The notes below the pieces were generated by a model, which had not been told where the DNA came from, did no database searches, and saw nothing but the letters and a program-made list of their open reading frames with translations. A program made the translations under genes and the position numbers. Shown here in pieces: positions 5,457 through 12,383 of a stretch of DNA of 12,383 nucleotides. Numbering within the stretch: position 1 is the first letter of the stretch; each line of letters begins with the position of its first letter. This DNA comes from Lachnospiraceae bacterium (GTDB taxonomy: Bacteria; Bacillota_A; Clostridia; Lachnospirales; Lachnospiraceae): contig JAFUEG010000202.1 in NCBI GenBank assembly GCA_017464045.1, forward strand, positions 1-12,383. The letters are read 5' to 3'.

Positions 5457-7307
5457 TTAAGCCGGTATCTTATCATTAAAATAGATATCATACCAGATTA
5501 AAAACATATATACTGTCCAGATTTTTTTACTCATATCCTGCTTGCCGGATTTGTGTCTGTCAAGCATGGCAACTAGCTTGTCCGTATAGAAGAATCGCTC
5601 TGCTGCCTCACTTGTAAATGCTTCTTTAAGCTTGGCATAACAATCATCCTGTCTGAGCCATTTTGCTATCGGTACAGGGAAGCCGAGTTTTTTCTTGGAC
5701 GCTACTTCTTTAGGAAGATATTTATTGGCACACTCTCTAAATGCGTACTTTGTAGTTTTATCATGTATCTTAAATTCAGTAGGAATTCTTCTTGCGGTTT
5801 CAAAAAGCTCCTTATCAAGAAACGGTACTCTTGATTCGAGTGAATGTGCCATACTCATTTTATCGGCTTTAAGCAGTATGTCACCGATAAGCCAGAAGTT
5901 CATATCTATATACTGCATCTTGGTAACATCATCATAGTCTGCTGCCTCAGCCTTATCATAAAAAGCTCCTGTTATATCCTGAATATATTTCTTTGACATC
6001 CCCTTCGGAAGCTTCATTATTTTAGAAGCCTCTTTTTCATTAAATCTAAATGCATTTCCAACGAAGCGTTCACGAAGTGGTGTACAGCCTCTGATGATAA
6101 AATTCTTACCCTTTACATTTGGTCCGATTTTTGCTATGCCCTTCATAACCTTTTTTACAGGTGTCGGAATCTTTTTAAATGCTCTTAAAGAAAATGGTTC
6201 ATGGTAGATGTTATATCCACCGAAAAACTCATCTGCGCCCTCGCCCGAAAGAACAACCTTGACCTGCTTTGCGGCTTCTCTGTCTACAAAGTAAAGTGCG
6301 ATACAGGAAGCATCGGCTAAAGGCTCGTCCATATGATACTGAACCTTAGGCAGCACCTCCCAGTACTCGTCTGAAGTAATTGTCTTATCATAATTTTCAA
6401 GCTTAAGCTTTTTAGATAATTTCTTTGCATAATCTATCTCGGCGTATCCGTCATTTTCAAAACCGACTGTAAAGGTTTTGGTTCCGCTGTAGCGTGCCAC
6501 AAGATAGCTTGAATCAACACCGCTTGATAAAAGTGATGCAACCTCGACATCACTTATCATGTGATAGTCAACAGAGTCCTTTGTCGCCTCATCTATACGC
6601 TTAACCCACTCGTCCTTGGTAAGTCCTTTTTCCGGTTCAAAGGTCGGCTCGAAATATCTCGTTATCTCCAATTTGCCATCCTTAAATACCATATAATGTC
6701 CCGGCATAAGCTTGTAAATTCCCTTAAAAAATGTCTCCGGCAAAACCGAATACTGGAATGTAAGATAAGCCTGAAGTGCTTCAAGGTTTACCTCCTTCTT
6801 GTAATCCGGATATTCAAGTATACTCTTTATCTCGGAACCAAAAACAAGATTATTATTGATAAGTCCATAATAAAACGGCTTGATTCCAAAATGGTCTCTT
6901 GCTCCAAACGCAAGCTTTTTCTTTTTATCCCATATTACAAACGCAAACATACCTCTTAAATGATTGACGAGGTCTGTTCCGTATTCCTCATATCCATGTA
7001 TCAGAGTCTCGGTATCGGAATTGTTCTGAAACTCGTAGCCCTTTTCCATCAGTTCCTTTCGAAGTTCCTTATAGTTGTATATCTCCCCGTTAAATACAAC
7101 CGTTACATCCTTCGATTGATTGGACATAGGCTGGGAACCGTTGTCAAGATCAATGATACTCAGTCTTCTAAAACCAAGATAGATGCCGTCATCTATATAC
7201 TGGCCCTCCGAATCAGGTCCCCTGTGAATAATCTTATTCATCATGTTAGTAAGTACATCTTTGTAACTGTCGTTTTTCTCCCCTGTAAAACCACAAATTC
7301 CACACAT
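5457..7307 (-). CDS. asnB: Asparagine synthase, glutamine-hydrolysing
   Basis: The enzyme makes asparagine from aspartate, ATP and glutamine in the cytosol. From the ATG at 7305-7307 the protein has 616 residues and begins MCGICGF. The cysteine directly after Met is the glutaminase nucleophile exposed by Met removal, so this start is required. The in-frame ATG at 7317-7319 would add MTCA, bury the cysteine, and overlap the AAAGGA at 7319-7324. The glutaminase domain (1 to about 210) shows HRGPDSEG (28-35), RLSIIDLDNGSQP (48-60), FNGEIYNY (72-79) and GARDHFGIKPFYYG (135-148). The synthetase domain shows the ATP PP-loop SSGVDSS (261-267, with Ser for the common first Gly), GEGADEFFGGY (355-365) and the SLESRVPFLD segment. 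The length is normal for the long clostridial type. The kinase gene ends 28 bases upstream, suggesting co-transcription. Confidence 0.96.
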   Translation of the reverse strand: MCGICGFTGEKNDSYKDVLTNMMNKIIHRGPDSEGQYIDDGIYLGFRRLSIIDLDNGSQPMSNQSKDVTVVFNGEIYNYKELRKELMEKGYEFQNNSDTETLIHGYEEYGTDLVNHLRGMFAFVIWDKKKKLAFGARDHFGIKPFYYGLINNNLVFGSEIKSILEYPDYKKEVNLEALQAYLTFQYSVLPETFFKGIYKLMPGHYMVFKDGKLEITRYFEPTFEPEKGLTKDEWVKRIDEATKDSVDYHMISDVEVASLLSSGVDSSYLVARYSGTKTFTVGFENDGYAEIDYAKKLSKKLKLENYDKTITSDEYWEVLPKVQYHMDEPLADASCIALYFVDREAAKQVKVVLSGEGADEFFGGYNIYHEPFSLRAFKKIPTPVKKVMKGIAKIGPNVKGKNFIIRGCTPLRERFVGNAFRFNEKEASKIMKLPKGMSKKYIQDITGAFYDKAEAADYDDVTKMQYIDMNFWLIGDILLKADKMSMAHSLESRVPFLDKELFETARRIPTEFKIHDKTTKYAFRECANKYLPKEVASKKKLGFPVPIAKWLRQDDCYAKLKEAFTSEAAERFFYTDKLVAMLDRHKSGKQDMSKKIWTVYMFLIWYDIYFNDKIPA

Positions 7308-7318
7308 AGCACATGTCA

Positions 7319-7324
7319 TCCTTT
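7319..7324 (-). promoter_or_regulatory. Ribosome binding site used by asnB
   Basis: AAAGGA on the minus strand lies 11 bases before the ATG at 7305-7307, rather far. It would abut the ATG at 7317-7319 with no spacing, so it can only serve the MCGICG start. Confidence 0.5.
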
Positions 7325-7335
7325 CAGTTTTTTAG

Positions 7336-9012
7336 CTATACACCAAAACAGCCTCCACCTACAAACTCTCGTATAATTGAGTTCTTAGGTATATTGGTCA
7401 CCTCAAGTCCTACGAAGTAATCAAGGAACTTTAAAAGCCTCTTTGCCTCGTAATACTCGAAGCTGTCTCTCGGTACAGCAAATAAATGCGGTTCAGCATA
7501 TTGTTTTATCACACTAAGCTCGTGAATAAGTGCAGAGTTAAACATAACATCTGCCTCCTCCTGAAATGGGAAAATGTATTTTTCCTCACCACGTCTTACC
7601 GACGGCCACATGGATATAGTTCTTTGTGCGTCATTGCCCCTGGTCCTTGCATCACGCACAATTCGTCTTATAAGACGTCCGTCAGTAGTAGGAATTCTGT
7701 TATGCTCATCTATATTAATCTGAGTTAGTGCACTAATGTAAATCTTAAATTTACTTTCATCCGGAAGTTCTTTGGTCATAAGAGGATTAAGTGCATGTAT
7801 ACCCTCCGCAACCAAAACATCTCCTTTGTTAAGCTTTAATTTCTTGCCCTTATATTCCTTTTGTCCGATAGTAAAATTAAAGGTAGGTATTTCAATCTCT
7901 TCACCGTTTATAAGCTTCTTCATATCTGAATTGAAAAGATTTAAATCCATTGCTTCTATACATTCGAAATCATAGTTTCCGTTTTCATCCCTTGGAGTTT
8001 CATCCCTGTTTACAAAATAATTATCAAGCTCAAGCGGATACGGTCTTAAACCGTGAGCACGAAGCTGCACGCTTAACCTATGCGAAAATGTTGTCTTACC
8101 GGACGAGCTTGGTCCGGCTATAAGTACAATCTTTCTTCCATCATTTTTTATCATCTCGGCGATATCCGCAATCTGCTTTTCCTGAAGAGCCTCCTGTGCC
8201 AGCATAAGCTCTTTAATATCGCCGGTTGTAATTGCATTATTAAGCTCACCTACAGTATTGACATTTAACATCCTTCCCCATTCATCAGAGGTCTTAAGAA
8301 CATCAAAAAGTTTTTTCTGCGGCTTAAATTCCGGTATGACACTATAATCCTTTTTATCCGGTGCCATTAGCACAAAGCCTTCATCATAGGCAAACAAATC
8401 AAAGCACGAAAGATATCCGGTAGAGTAAACCATGTATCCGTAAAAATAATCCTCATACCCGTCAAGATTGTAGATATTTACTTTTGAGGCACGTCTGTAT
8501 TTAAAAAGATTGGCCTTATCAAATCTTCCCTGTTTCTCAAATCTTGTAATCGCATCCTCAACACTTATAGACATCTTGAAGATTTTTATATCCTGCTCTA
8601 CAAGTTCTTTCATTCTGGCCTTAACCTTATTGATTAACTCATCATCCGGCTTTACTACCTTATTATCATCAAGTCTGTTTATAAGCTTGCAGTAGTATCC
8701 TGTTCCCATAGAATAAAGTACATTTACCGCATAGTCTTTTTTAGTCTCAAGTATATCCGCAAATGCCTTAACCATAAGAAGCGTAAGACTTCTTCTGTAT
8801 GTATCATAGCCCATAACCGAACCTCTGGTAATTAGCTCTATATGACAATTTCTTTTTATCTTCCTGCTAAGCTCCGTGAGCTTACCATCCTTCATCGCAA
8901 GCAAAAACTCGTGAGCATCATCTTTAACAAACTCATCGATAAATTCCTTAATGGAAATTTCCTTATCAACAGTATATTTTTTTTCACTCATACTTATAGT
9001 TATTTTATCCAT
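7336..9012 (-). CDS. Nucleoside (uridine) kinase with threonyl-tRNA-synthetase-like N-terminus
   Basis: The product has 558 residues in two parts. The N-terminal part begins with a TGS-like fold (VDKEISIKEFIDEFVKDDAHEF, about 15-36), then a region like the second N-terminal domain of threonyl-tRNA synthetase (about 65-220, with the GTGYYCKL segment near 103-110). There are no aminoacylation motifs. The C-terminal part (about 290-558) is a P-loop kinase of the uridine kinase/phosphoribulokinase group, with Walker A GPSSSGKTTF (300-309), PLELDNYFVNRDETPRDENG as the substrate segment, and VLVAEGIHALNP as the Walker B region. By family it phosphorylates uridine or a related nucleoside with ATP or GTP. 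The true substrate and the role of the N-terminus are not certain. AGGGGG lies 6 bases before the ATG at 9012. A later in-frame ATG (8991) is less well placed. Confidence 0.9.
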   Translation of the reverse strand: MDKITISMSEKKYTVDKEISIKEFIDEFVKDDAHEFLLAMKDGKLTELSRKIKRNCHIELITRGSVMGYDTYRRSLTLLMVKAFADILETKKDYAVNVLYSMGTGYYCKLINRLDDNKVVKPDDELINKVKARMKELVEQDIKIFKMSISVEDAITRFEKQGRFDKANLFKYRRASKVNIYNLDGYEDYFYGYMVYSTGYLSCFDLFAYDEGFVLMAPDKKDYSVIPEFKPQKKLFDVLKTSDEWGRMLNVNTVGELNNAITTGDIKELMLAQEALQEKQIADIAEMIKNDGRKIVLIAGPSSSGKTTFSHRLSVQLRAHGLRPYPLELDNYFVNRDETPRDENGNYDFECIEAMDLNLFNSDMKKLINGEEIEIPTFNFTIGQKEYKGKKLKLNKGDVLVAEGIHALNPLMTKELPDESKFKIYISALTQINIDEHNRIPTTDGRLIRRIVRDARTRGNDAQRTISMWPSVRRGEEKYIFPFQEEADVMFNSALIHELSVIKQYAEPHLFAVPRDSFEYYEAKRLLKFLDYFVGLEVTNIPKNSIIREFVGGGCFGV

Positions 9013-9044
9013 TTAATTCCCCCTGTATCATATCCTTCTTATTA

Positions 9045-9118
9045 ACTCATATAACCCAATATATAAAACATTCTTTAACATTCTCCGACTTACATAACCC
9101 AAAATACAAAAAAATTCT
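9045..9118 (-). repeat. Imperfect ~30-bp direct repeat carrying two promoter-like segments
   Basis: Segments 9045-9074 and 9088-9118 are near copies offset by 43 bp, and both contain ATAACCCAA followed by an AT run. On the minus strand each copy ends a promoter-like arrangement with an 18-bp spacer: TTGAGA (9116-9121) with TTATGT (9092-9097), and TTAAAG (9073-9078) with TTATAT (9049-9054). Both point at the nucleoside kinase gene. The hexamers are weak, so the promoter reading is tentative, while the duplication itself is plain. Confidence 0.45.
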
Positions 9119-9137
9119 CAAACAATCTCTTCATTTA

Positions 9138-9911
9138 TTATATAACTTCAAAAGGTACACCCACATCAAGAATTTCCATATCGACATCAGTAAGAAAATC
9201 CTTCAGATAATTATACATATATGTCATAAAAATCTTTTCTATTCCATAATGAGACGCATCTATAATTGTAAGTCCTGCCTCAACAGCATCTATACCGTCG
9301 TGATGTCCTATATCTCCTGTTATCAGGCAATCTGCATTTTTTGAAATTGCTTCACCTATTACGCTCTTTCCGGAACCCGGACAGATAGCAATTTTCTCGA
9401 TTTTAGCATCTCTCTTTCCATAAATCATCACATTATTTAAATCAAATTTTTCTTTTACAAGCTTTGCATATTCATATAAGGAATAGACCTTATCAGCTAT
9501 ACCAACCTCTCCTATTCCCTCTCCGTTTAAGGTCTCTTCAAGGACCTCCATATTTTTAAGTCCTAATATTTTGGCAGCCTCTTTACCCATACCGCCCTTG
9601 GTATCAAAGTTGGTATGCATGGCATAATAGCAAACTCCTGCCTCTGCAAGAGATAATATCTTCTCACCCAATACCGAACCGTCATTTATCTTTTTTACAC
9701 TTTTGAATATCATAGGATGATGCGATACAATCATATCAAAGCCGTTTTCAATAGCATATTCACAAACCTCTCTTGTAGCGTCAACTACAAGAAGAAGCTT
9801 TTTAACTTCCTTATTCTTTCTTCCGACCAAAAGTCCCACATTGTCCCAGTCAAGAGCGTACTCCGGTGGGGACTGCTTATCGAGTATACTTACTATCTCA
9901 CTACAAAGCAT
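9138..9911 (-). CDS. Nif3-like dinuclear metal-centre protein (GTP cyclohydrolase I type 2 homologue)
   Basis: The product has 257 residues and belongs to the NIF3/YbgI/YqfO family, conserved hexameric proteins that bind two metal ions. Their in vivo activity is unsettled, and the database name 'GTP cyclohydrolase 1 type 2 homolog' is not evidence of that reaction. Metal-ligand motifs are visible: SHHPMIF (63-69), HTNFD (99-103), GDIGHHD (199-205) and DASHYGIE (218-225, with His221 and Glu225). It is the short form without the PII-like middle insertion found in Bacillus YqfO. The ATG at 9909-9911 has GAGGAG 6 bases upstream. It follows trmK with a 43-base gap, the pairing seen in many Firmicutes. 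Confidence 0.94.
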   Translation of the reverse strand: MLCSEIVSILDKQSPPEYALDWDNVGLLVGRKNKEVKKLLLVVDATREVCEYAIENGFDMIVSHHPMIFKSVKKINDGSVLGEKILSLAEAGVCYYAMHTNFDTKGGMGKEAAKILGLKNMEVLEETLNGEGIGEVGIADKVYSLYEYAKLVKEKFDLNNVMIYGKRDAKIEKIAICPGSGKSVIGEAISKNADCLITGDIGHHDGIDAVEAGLTIIDASHYGIEKIFMTYMYNYLKDFLTDVDMEILDVGVPFEVI

Positions 9912-9954
9912 AATTATCTCCTCTGCAATATAAAGTGCACATCTTCACAGTTAT

Positions 9955-10725
9955 CTATGCTATCTTATTCAAAACATCCTTTATATATCTTTCTTCCTGT
10001 CTTAATTCTTGAATCTTTTTTAACGCATGCTCCGTTCCCGCAGCCTCTAAAGATATTATAAGCTTATTATTTTTATCAAGTAGCTTTTCAAGGTAATCTT
10101 TAAGAATGATATCCTTTTTATCTATCAGGATTCTTCCGTATAAAAGCTCACTATGATTATATGGTTTATCATCAGACTTATAATGCTTATTATCCTCATC
10201 AGCCGCATCACATATATCTGATTTATTTTTCTTATCTACATTATCACGTTTATCAGCCTTTATAACCACATAATACTTTTCCTCATCGATAAGCATAACC
10301 TCATCAGTGATTTTATAACCGATATCAAGTATATACTTCCTTACCTTTTCCGGCTCGGACTGTGGTTGAAGTATTAAAGCTATATCATTATCCGTATGTA
10401 TCTTTCCGCGCTTTAATATGTCCACCATAAGCTCACCGCCCATACCGGCTATTATTGCGGTATCTGCCTCATTTACAGCAAGCTCGTCGAAGCCATTGGA
10501 AAGCCTTATGTCAATTTTATCTTCAATCTCATACAGACTGATATTTTTCTTTGCAATTTCCAAAGGGCCTTTTCTCACATCCATGGCTATAACCTTTTCA
10601 AAGTCCTTTTCCTTTACAAGATATATTGAAACAAATGCATGGTCGCAGCCTATATCTGCCGCGACCCTGCCATCAGCCATATCCGCTATTGCCTGCATTC
10701 TGGATGATAATTTAACATGTGCCAT
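9955..10725 (-). CDS. trmK: tRNA (adenine-22-N1)-methyltransferase
   Basis: This is a SAM-dependent enzyme that methylates N1 of A22 in tRNA. The 256 residues form an N-terminal Rossmann methyltransferase domain and a C-terminal helical part. Signatures are AADIGCDHAFVSIYL (22-36, the SAM loop), the acidic end of strand 2 at IAMDVRKGPLEIA (46-58), IIAGMGGELM (91-100) and LQPQSEPEKVR (119-129), all typical of the COG2384/TrmK family. The start at 10725 lies 12 bases after the rpoD stop codon with only a weak AGG-containing ribosome binding site, so translational coupling to rpoD is likely. Residues about 158-190 form a Lys/Asp/Asn-rich, probably disordered insertion. Confidence 0.94.
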   Translation of the reverse strand: MAHVKLSSRMQAIADMADGRVAADIGCDHAFVSIYLVKEKDFEKVIAMDVRKGPLEIAKKNISLYEIEDKIDIRLSNGFDELAVNEADTAIIAGMGGELMVDILKRGKIHTDNDIALILQPQSEPEKVRKYILDIGYKITDEVMLIDEEKYYVVIKADKRDNVDKKNKSDICDAADEDNKHYKSDDKPYNHSELLYGRILIDKKDIILKDYLEKLLDKNNKLIISLEAAGTEHALKKIQELRQEERYIKDVLNKIA

Positions 10726-10737
10726 ACTTTTTACCTA

Positions 10738-11961
10738 TTAATTATTGTCATCAAGATAATCCTTAAGCTTTCTGCTTCTGCTAGGATGTCTGAGCTTTCT
10801 CAATGCCTTAGCCTCTATCTGTCTTATACGCTCTCTTGTGACATTGAACTCCTTACCTACCTCTTCCAAAGTTCTTGCTCTTCCATCATCAAGACCAAAT
10901 CTTAACTTTAGAACCTTTTGCTCTCTGTCGGTAAGAGTTCCGAGAACCTCAACCAGCTGTTCCTTGAGAAGCGTAAATGCTGCTGCCTCAGCCGGAACAG
11001 GTACATTTTCATCCTGAATGAAATCTCCGAGATGACTGTCTTCCTCTTCACCGATAGGAGTTTCCAGAGAAACAGGTTCCTGCGAAATCTTAAGAATTTC
11101 TCTTACTCTTTCAACAGGTATATCCATTTCTTCAGCAATTTCCTCAGGAAGAGGTTCTCTTCCAAGCTCCTGTAAGAGCTGTCTGGAAACTCTGATAAGC
11201 TTGTTGATTGTCTCAACCATATGGACAGGTATACGTATTGTTCTTGCCTGATCTGCGATAGCTCTTGTAATAGCCTGTCTTATCCACCAAGTAGCATAAG
11301 TAGAAAACTTATACCCCTTTCTATAATCAAACTTTTCTACTGCTTTTATAAGGCCGAGATTTCCCTCCTGTATAAGATCAAGGAAAAGCATACCTCTTCC
11401 AACATACCTTTTTGCAATACTGACTACAAGACGGAGATTAGCCTCTGCAAGCTTTTTCTTGGCTGCCTCGCCTTCCTCTCCACCTTCTTCCATCTTTTTG
11501 GCAAGTTCTATTTCTTCCTCAGCAGAAAGAAGAGGTACTTTACCGATTTCTTTAAGATACATTCTAACAGGATCTTCTATACTTACTCCATCAGGTACAG
11601 AAAGATCAAGATGTTCAACATCAACATCCATATCCTCTTCCTCTGCCGCAAGGAGTAAATCATCCGGCTCTTCGTCATCATCATCCGCGGTTATATTAAG
11701 TACATCAACATTATGAGCCTCAAGATAATCAAAAATCATGGTCATTCTTTCAGTATTTAATTCTATTTCCTTACAATCTTTGAAATGATCTATAATTTCT
11801 GTATCCTCTATGACGTTTTTCTTCTTTTTAGCCATCTCAAGAAGCTCATTCATCTTTGCTTCAAACTTTGCCTTTACCTCGTCATTATCCTGTATCTGAT
11901 TTTCATCCTTAACCATTTCCTCATTTACAGTTTCCTTAACCTTCTTTTTTCTCTCTGCCAT
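10738..11961 (-). CDS. rpoD: Primary RNA polymerase sigma factor (sigma-70/sigma-A)
   Basis: This vegetative sigma factor directs RNA polymerase to TTGACA/TATAAT promoters, the type seen in this window. From the ATG at 11959-11961 it has 407 residues. A lysine-rich start and an acidic stretch (about 92-118) correspond to region 1.1. Region 1.2 is [18 protein letters not shown] (about 129-146). Region 2 includes [17 protein letters not shown] and the -10-melting [19 protein letters not shown] (about 217-235). Region 3 is [19 protein letters not shown], and region 4.2 ends [21 protein letters not shown] prefer this start because GGGAGG lies 11 bases upstream. An in-frame ATG at 11998-12000, overlapping the dnaG stop, would add 13 residues without a ribosome binding site. 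It lies directly downstream of dnaG, as in the classic macromolecular-synthesis operon. Confidence 0.97.
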   Translation of the reverse strand: MAERKKKVKETVNEEMVKDENQIQDNDEVKAKFEAKMNELLEMAKKKKNVIEDTEIIDHFKDCKEIELNTERMTMIFDYLEAHNVDVLNITADDDDEEPDDLLLAAEEEDMDVDVEHLDLSVPDGVSIEDPVRMYLKEIGKVPLLSAEEEIELAKKMEEGGEEGEAAKKKLAEANLRLVVSIAKRYVGRGMLFLDLIQEGNLGLIKAVEKFDYRKGYKFSTYATWWIRQAITRAIADQARTIRIPVHMVETINKLIRVSRQLLQELGREPLPEEIAEEMDIPVERVREILKISQEPVSLETPIGEEEDSHLGDFIQDENVPVPAEAAAFTLLKEQLVEVLGTLTDREQKVLKLRFGLDDGRARTLEEVGKEFNVTRERIRQIEAKALRKLRHPSRSRKLKDYLDDNN

Positions 11962-11972
11962 TTTATAAATAT

Positions 11973-11978
11973 CCTCCC
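11973..11978 (-). promoter_or_regulatory. Ribosome binding site that sets the rpoD start
   Basis: GGGAGG on the minus strand ends 11 bases before the ATG at 11959-11961. It lies inside the frame of the alternative longer version, so the shorter 407-residue protein is favoured. Confidence 0.65.
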
Positions 11979-11992
11979 ATAGTGATAATATT

Positions 11993-12383
11993 TTATCCAT
12001 TATTATATGAAATATGTAATTTTGACACTTTTGCCTTCAATACAACCAATTGTTGAAATTCCTTTGCATCATCAGTGCACTGAGGAAGTTTCCAATCAAT
12101 GTAGCTCATCTTTGTCTTTTTTACCAGATCATTAATAGCTTTTTCTTTTTCATCATCATCCATTTCAAACGGCAACTCCGTTTGCATAACCTGGGCAGCA
12201 CGCCTCTGATCATCTACATCATCATAATAATTGAGTATGCTCGAAGGCATCACATCTCCTTTTTCTCTATATTGTTTAAATAATTTCTGTGCAATCGGCT
12301 GTATATCCTCTTCATAAAAATCTTCCTCACTAATTATTCCATCAAGAATTTTAAACAACCTGACATCATTAATCATCCACGTA
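11993..12383 (-). CDS. dnaG: DNA primase, C-terminal end (5' part outside window)
   Basis: The frame is open to the right edge and gives the last 129 residues before a TAA at 11993-11995. The fragment is helical and charged, with segments such as [14 protein letters not shown] [33 protein letters not shown] and [17 protein letters not shown], then [14 protein letters not shown] near the end. This fits the helicase-binding C-terminal domain of DnaG, which recruits the DnaB-type helicase. The domain is poorly conserved in sequence, so the call rests mainly on its position immediately before rpoD. The catalytic zinc and TOPRIM domains lie outside. The stop codon is 31 bases before the preferred rpoD start. 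Confidence 0.85.
   Translation of the reverse strand, partial: TWMINDVRLFKILDGIISEEDFYEEDIQPIAQKLFKQYREKGDVMPSSILNYYDDVDDQRRAAQVMQTELPFEMDDDEKEKAINDLVKKTKMSYIDWKLPQCTDDAKEFQQLVVLKAKVSKLHISYNNG

Noticed and set aside
11459..11716. Plus-strand serine-rich open frame
   Set aside because: It is the antisense shadow of the acidic region of rpoD (GAA/GAT codons read as TTC/ATC and shifted to TCx).

Overview
The window looks like chromosomal DNA of a low-GC anaerobic Firmicute, most likely a member of Lachnospiraceae (Clostridia). The basis is AT-rich intergenic DNA, AGGAGG-type ribosome binding sites, consensus sigma-A promoters, the gene order dnaG-rpoD-trmK-nif3, and a clostridial nucleoside kinase with a threonyl-tRNA-synthetase-like N-terminus. 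The family assignment is inference; the class is fairly secure.

Left part (1-3718): the 3' end of a LytS/YesM-type sensor histidine kinase reads rightward and ends in a strong terminator. An 828-base stretch without a gene follows. It holds a striking array of six ~75-bp units carrying twelve 8-bp half-sites in strictly alternating orientation (666-1085), then a 124-bp palindrome (1148-1271). On the minus strand come a PutP-like sodium:solute symporter and a small FMN nitroreductase, separated by a clear terminator and each with its own candidate promoter.

Middle part (3719-5456): the RNase P RNA gene (rnpB, plus strand) is transcribed divergently from the nitroreductase and converges on an unrecognised 246-residue minus-strand gene that has a near-consensus promoter and a ~130-base leader. 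Next comes a 278-bp imperfect palindrome (5172-5449), starting 7 bases past the asnB stop codon, whose core is a good terminator for asnB.

Right part (5457-12383): all genes are on the minus strand in transcription order dnaG (C-terminus only), rpoD (primary sigma factor), trmK (tRNA m1A22 methyltransferase), nif3-like metal protein, then after a 125-bp gap the TGS/uridine-kinase-like nucleoside kinase and asnB. dnaG-rpoD-trmK-nif3 is the macromolecular-synthesis cluster common in Firmicutes. The kinase and asnB probably form a second transcription unit that ends in the palindrome.

The protein-coding content is ordinary housekeeping. The unusual material is non-coding: the alternating half-site array, the two long palindromes, and small dyads in two leaders. 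I see no insertion sequence, transposase, CRISPR array, tRNA, phage gene or defence gene.
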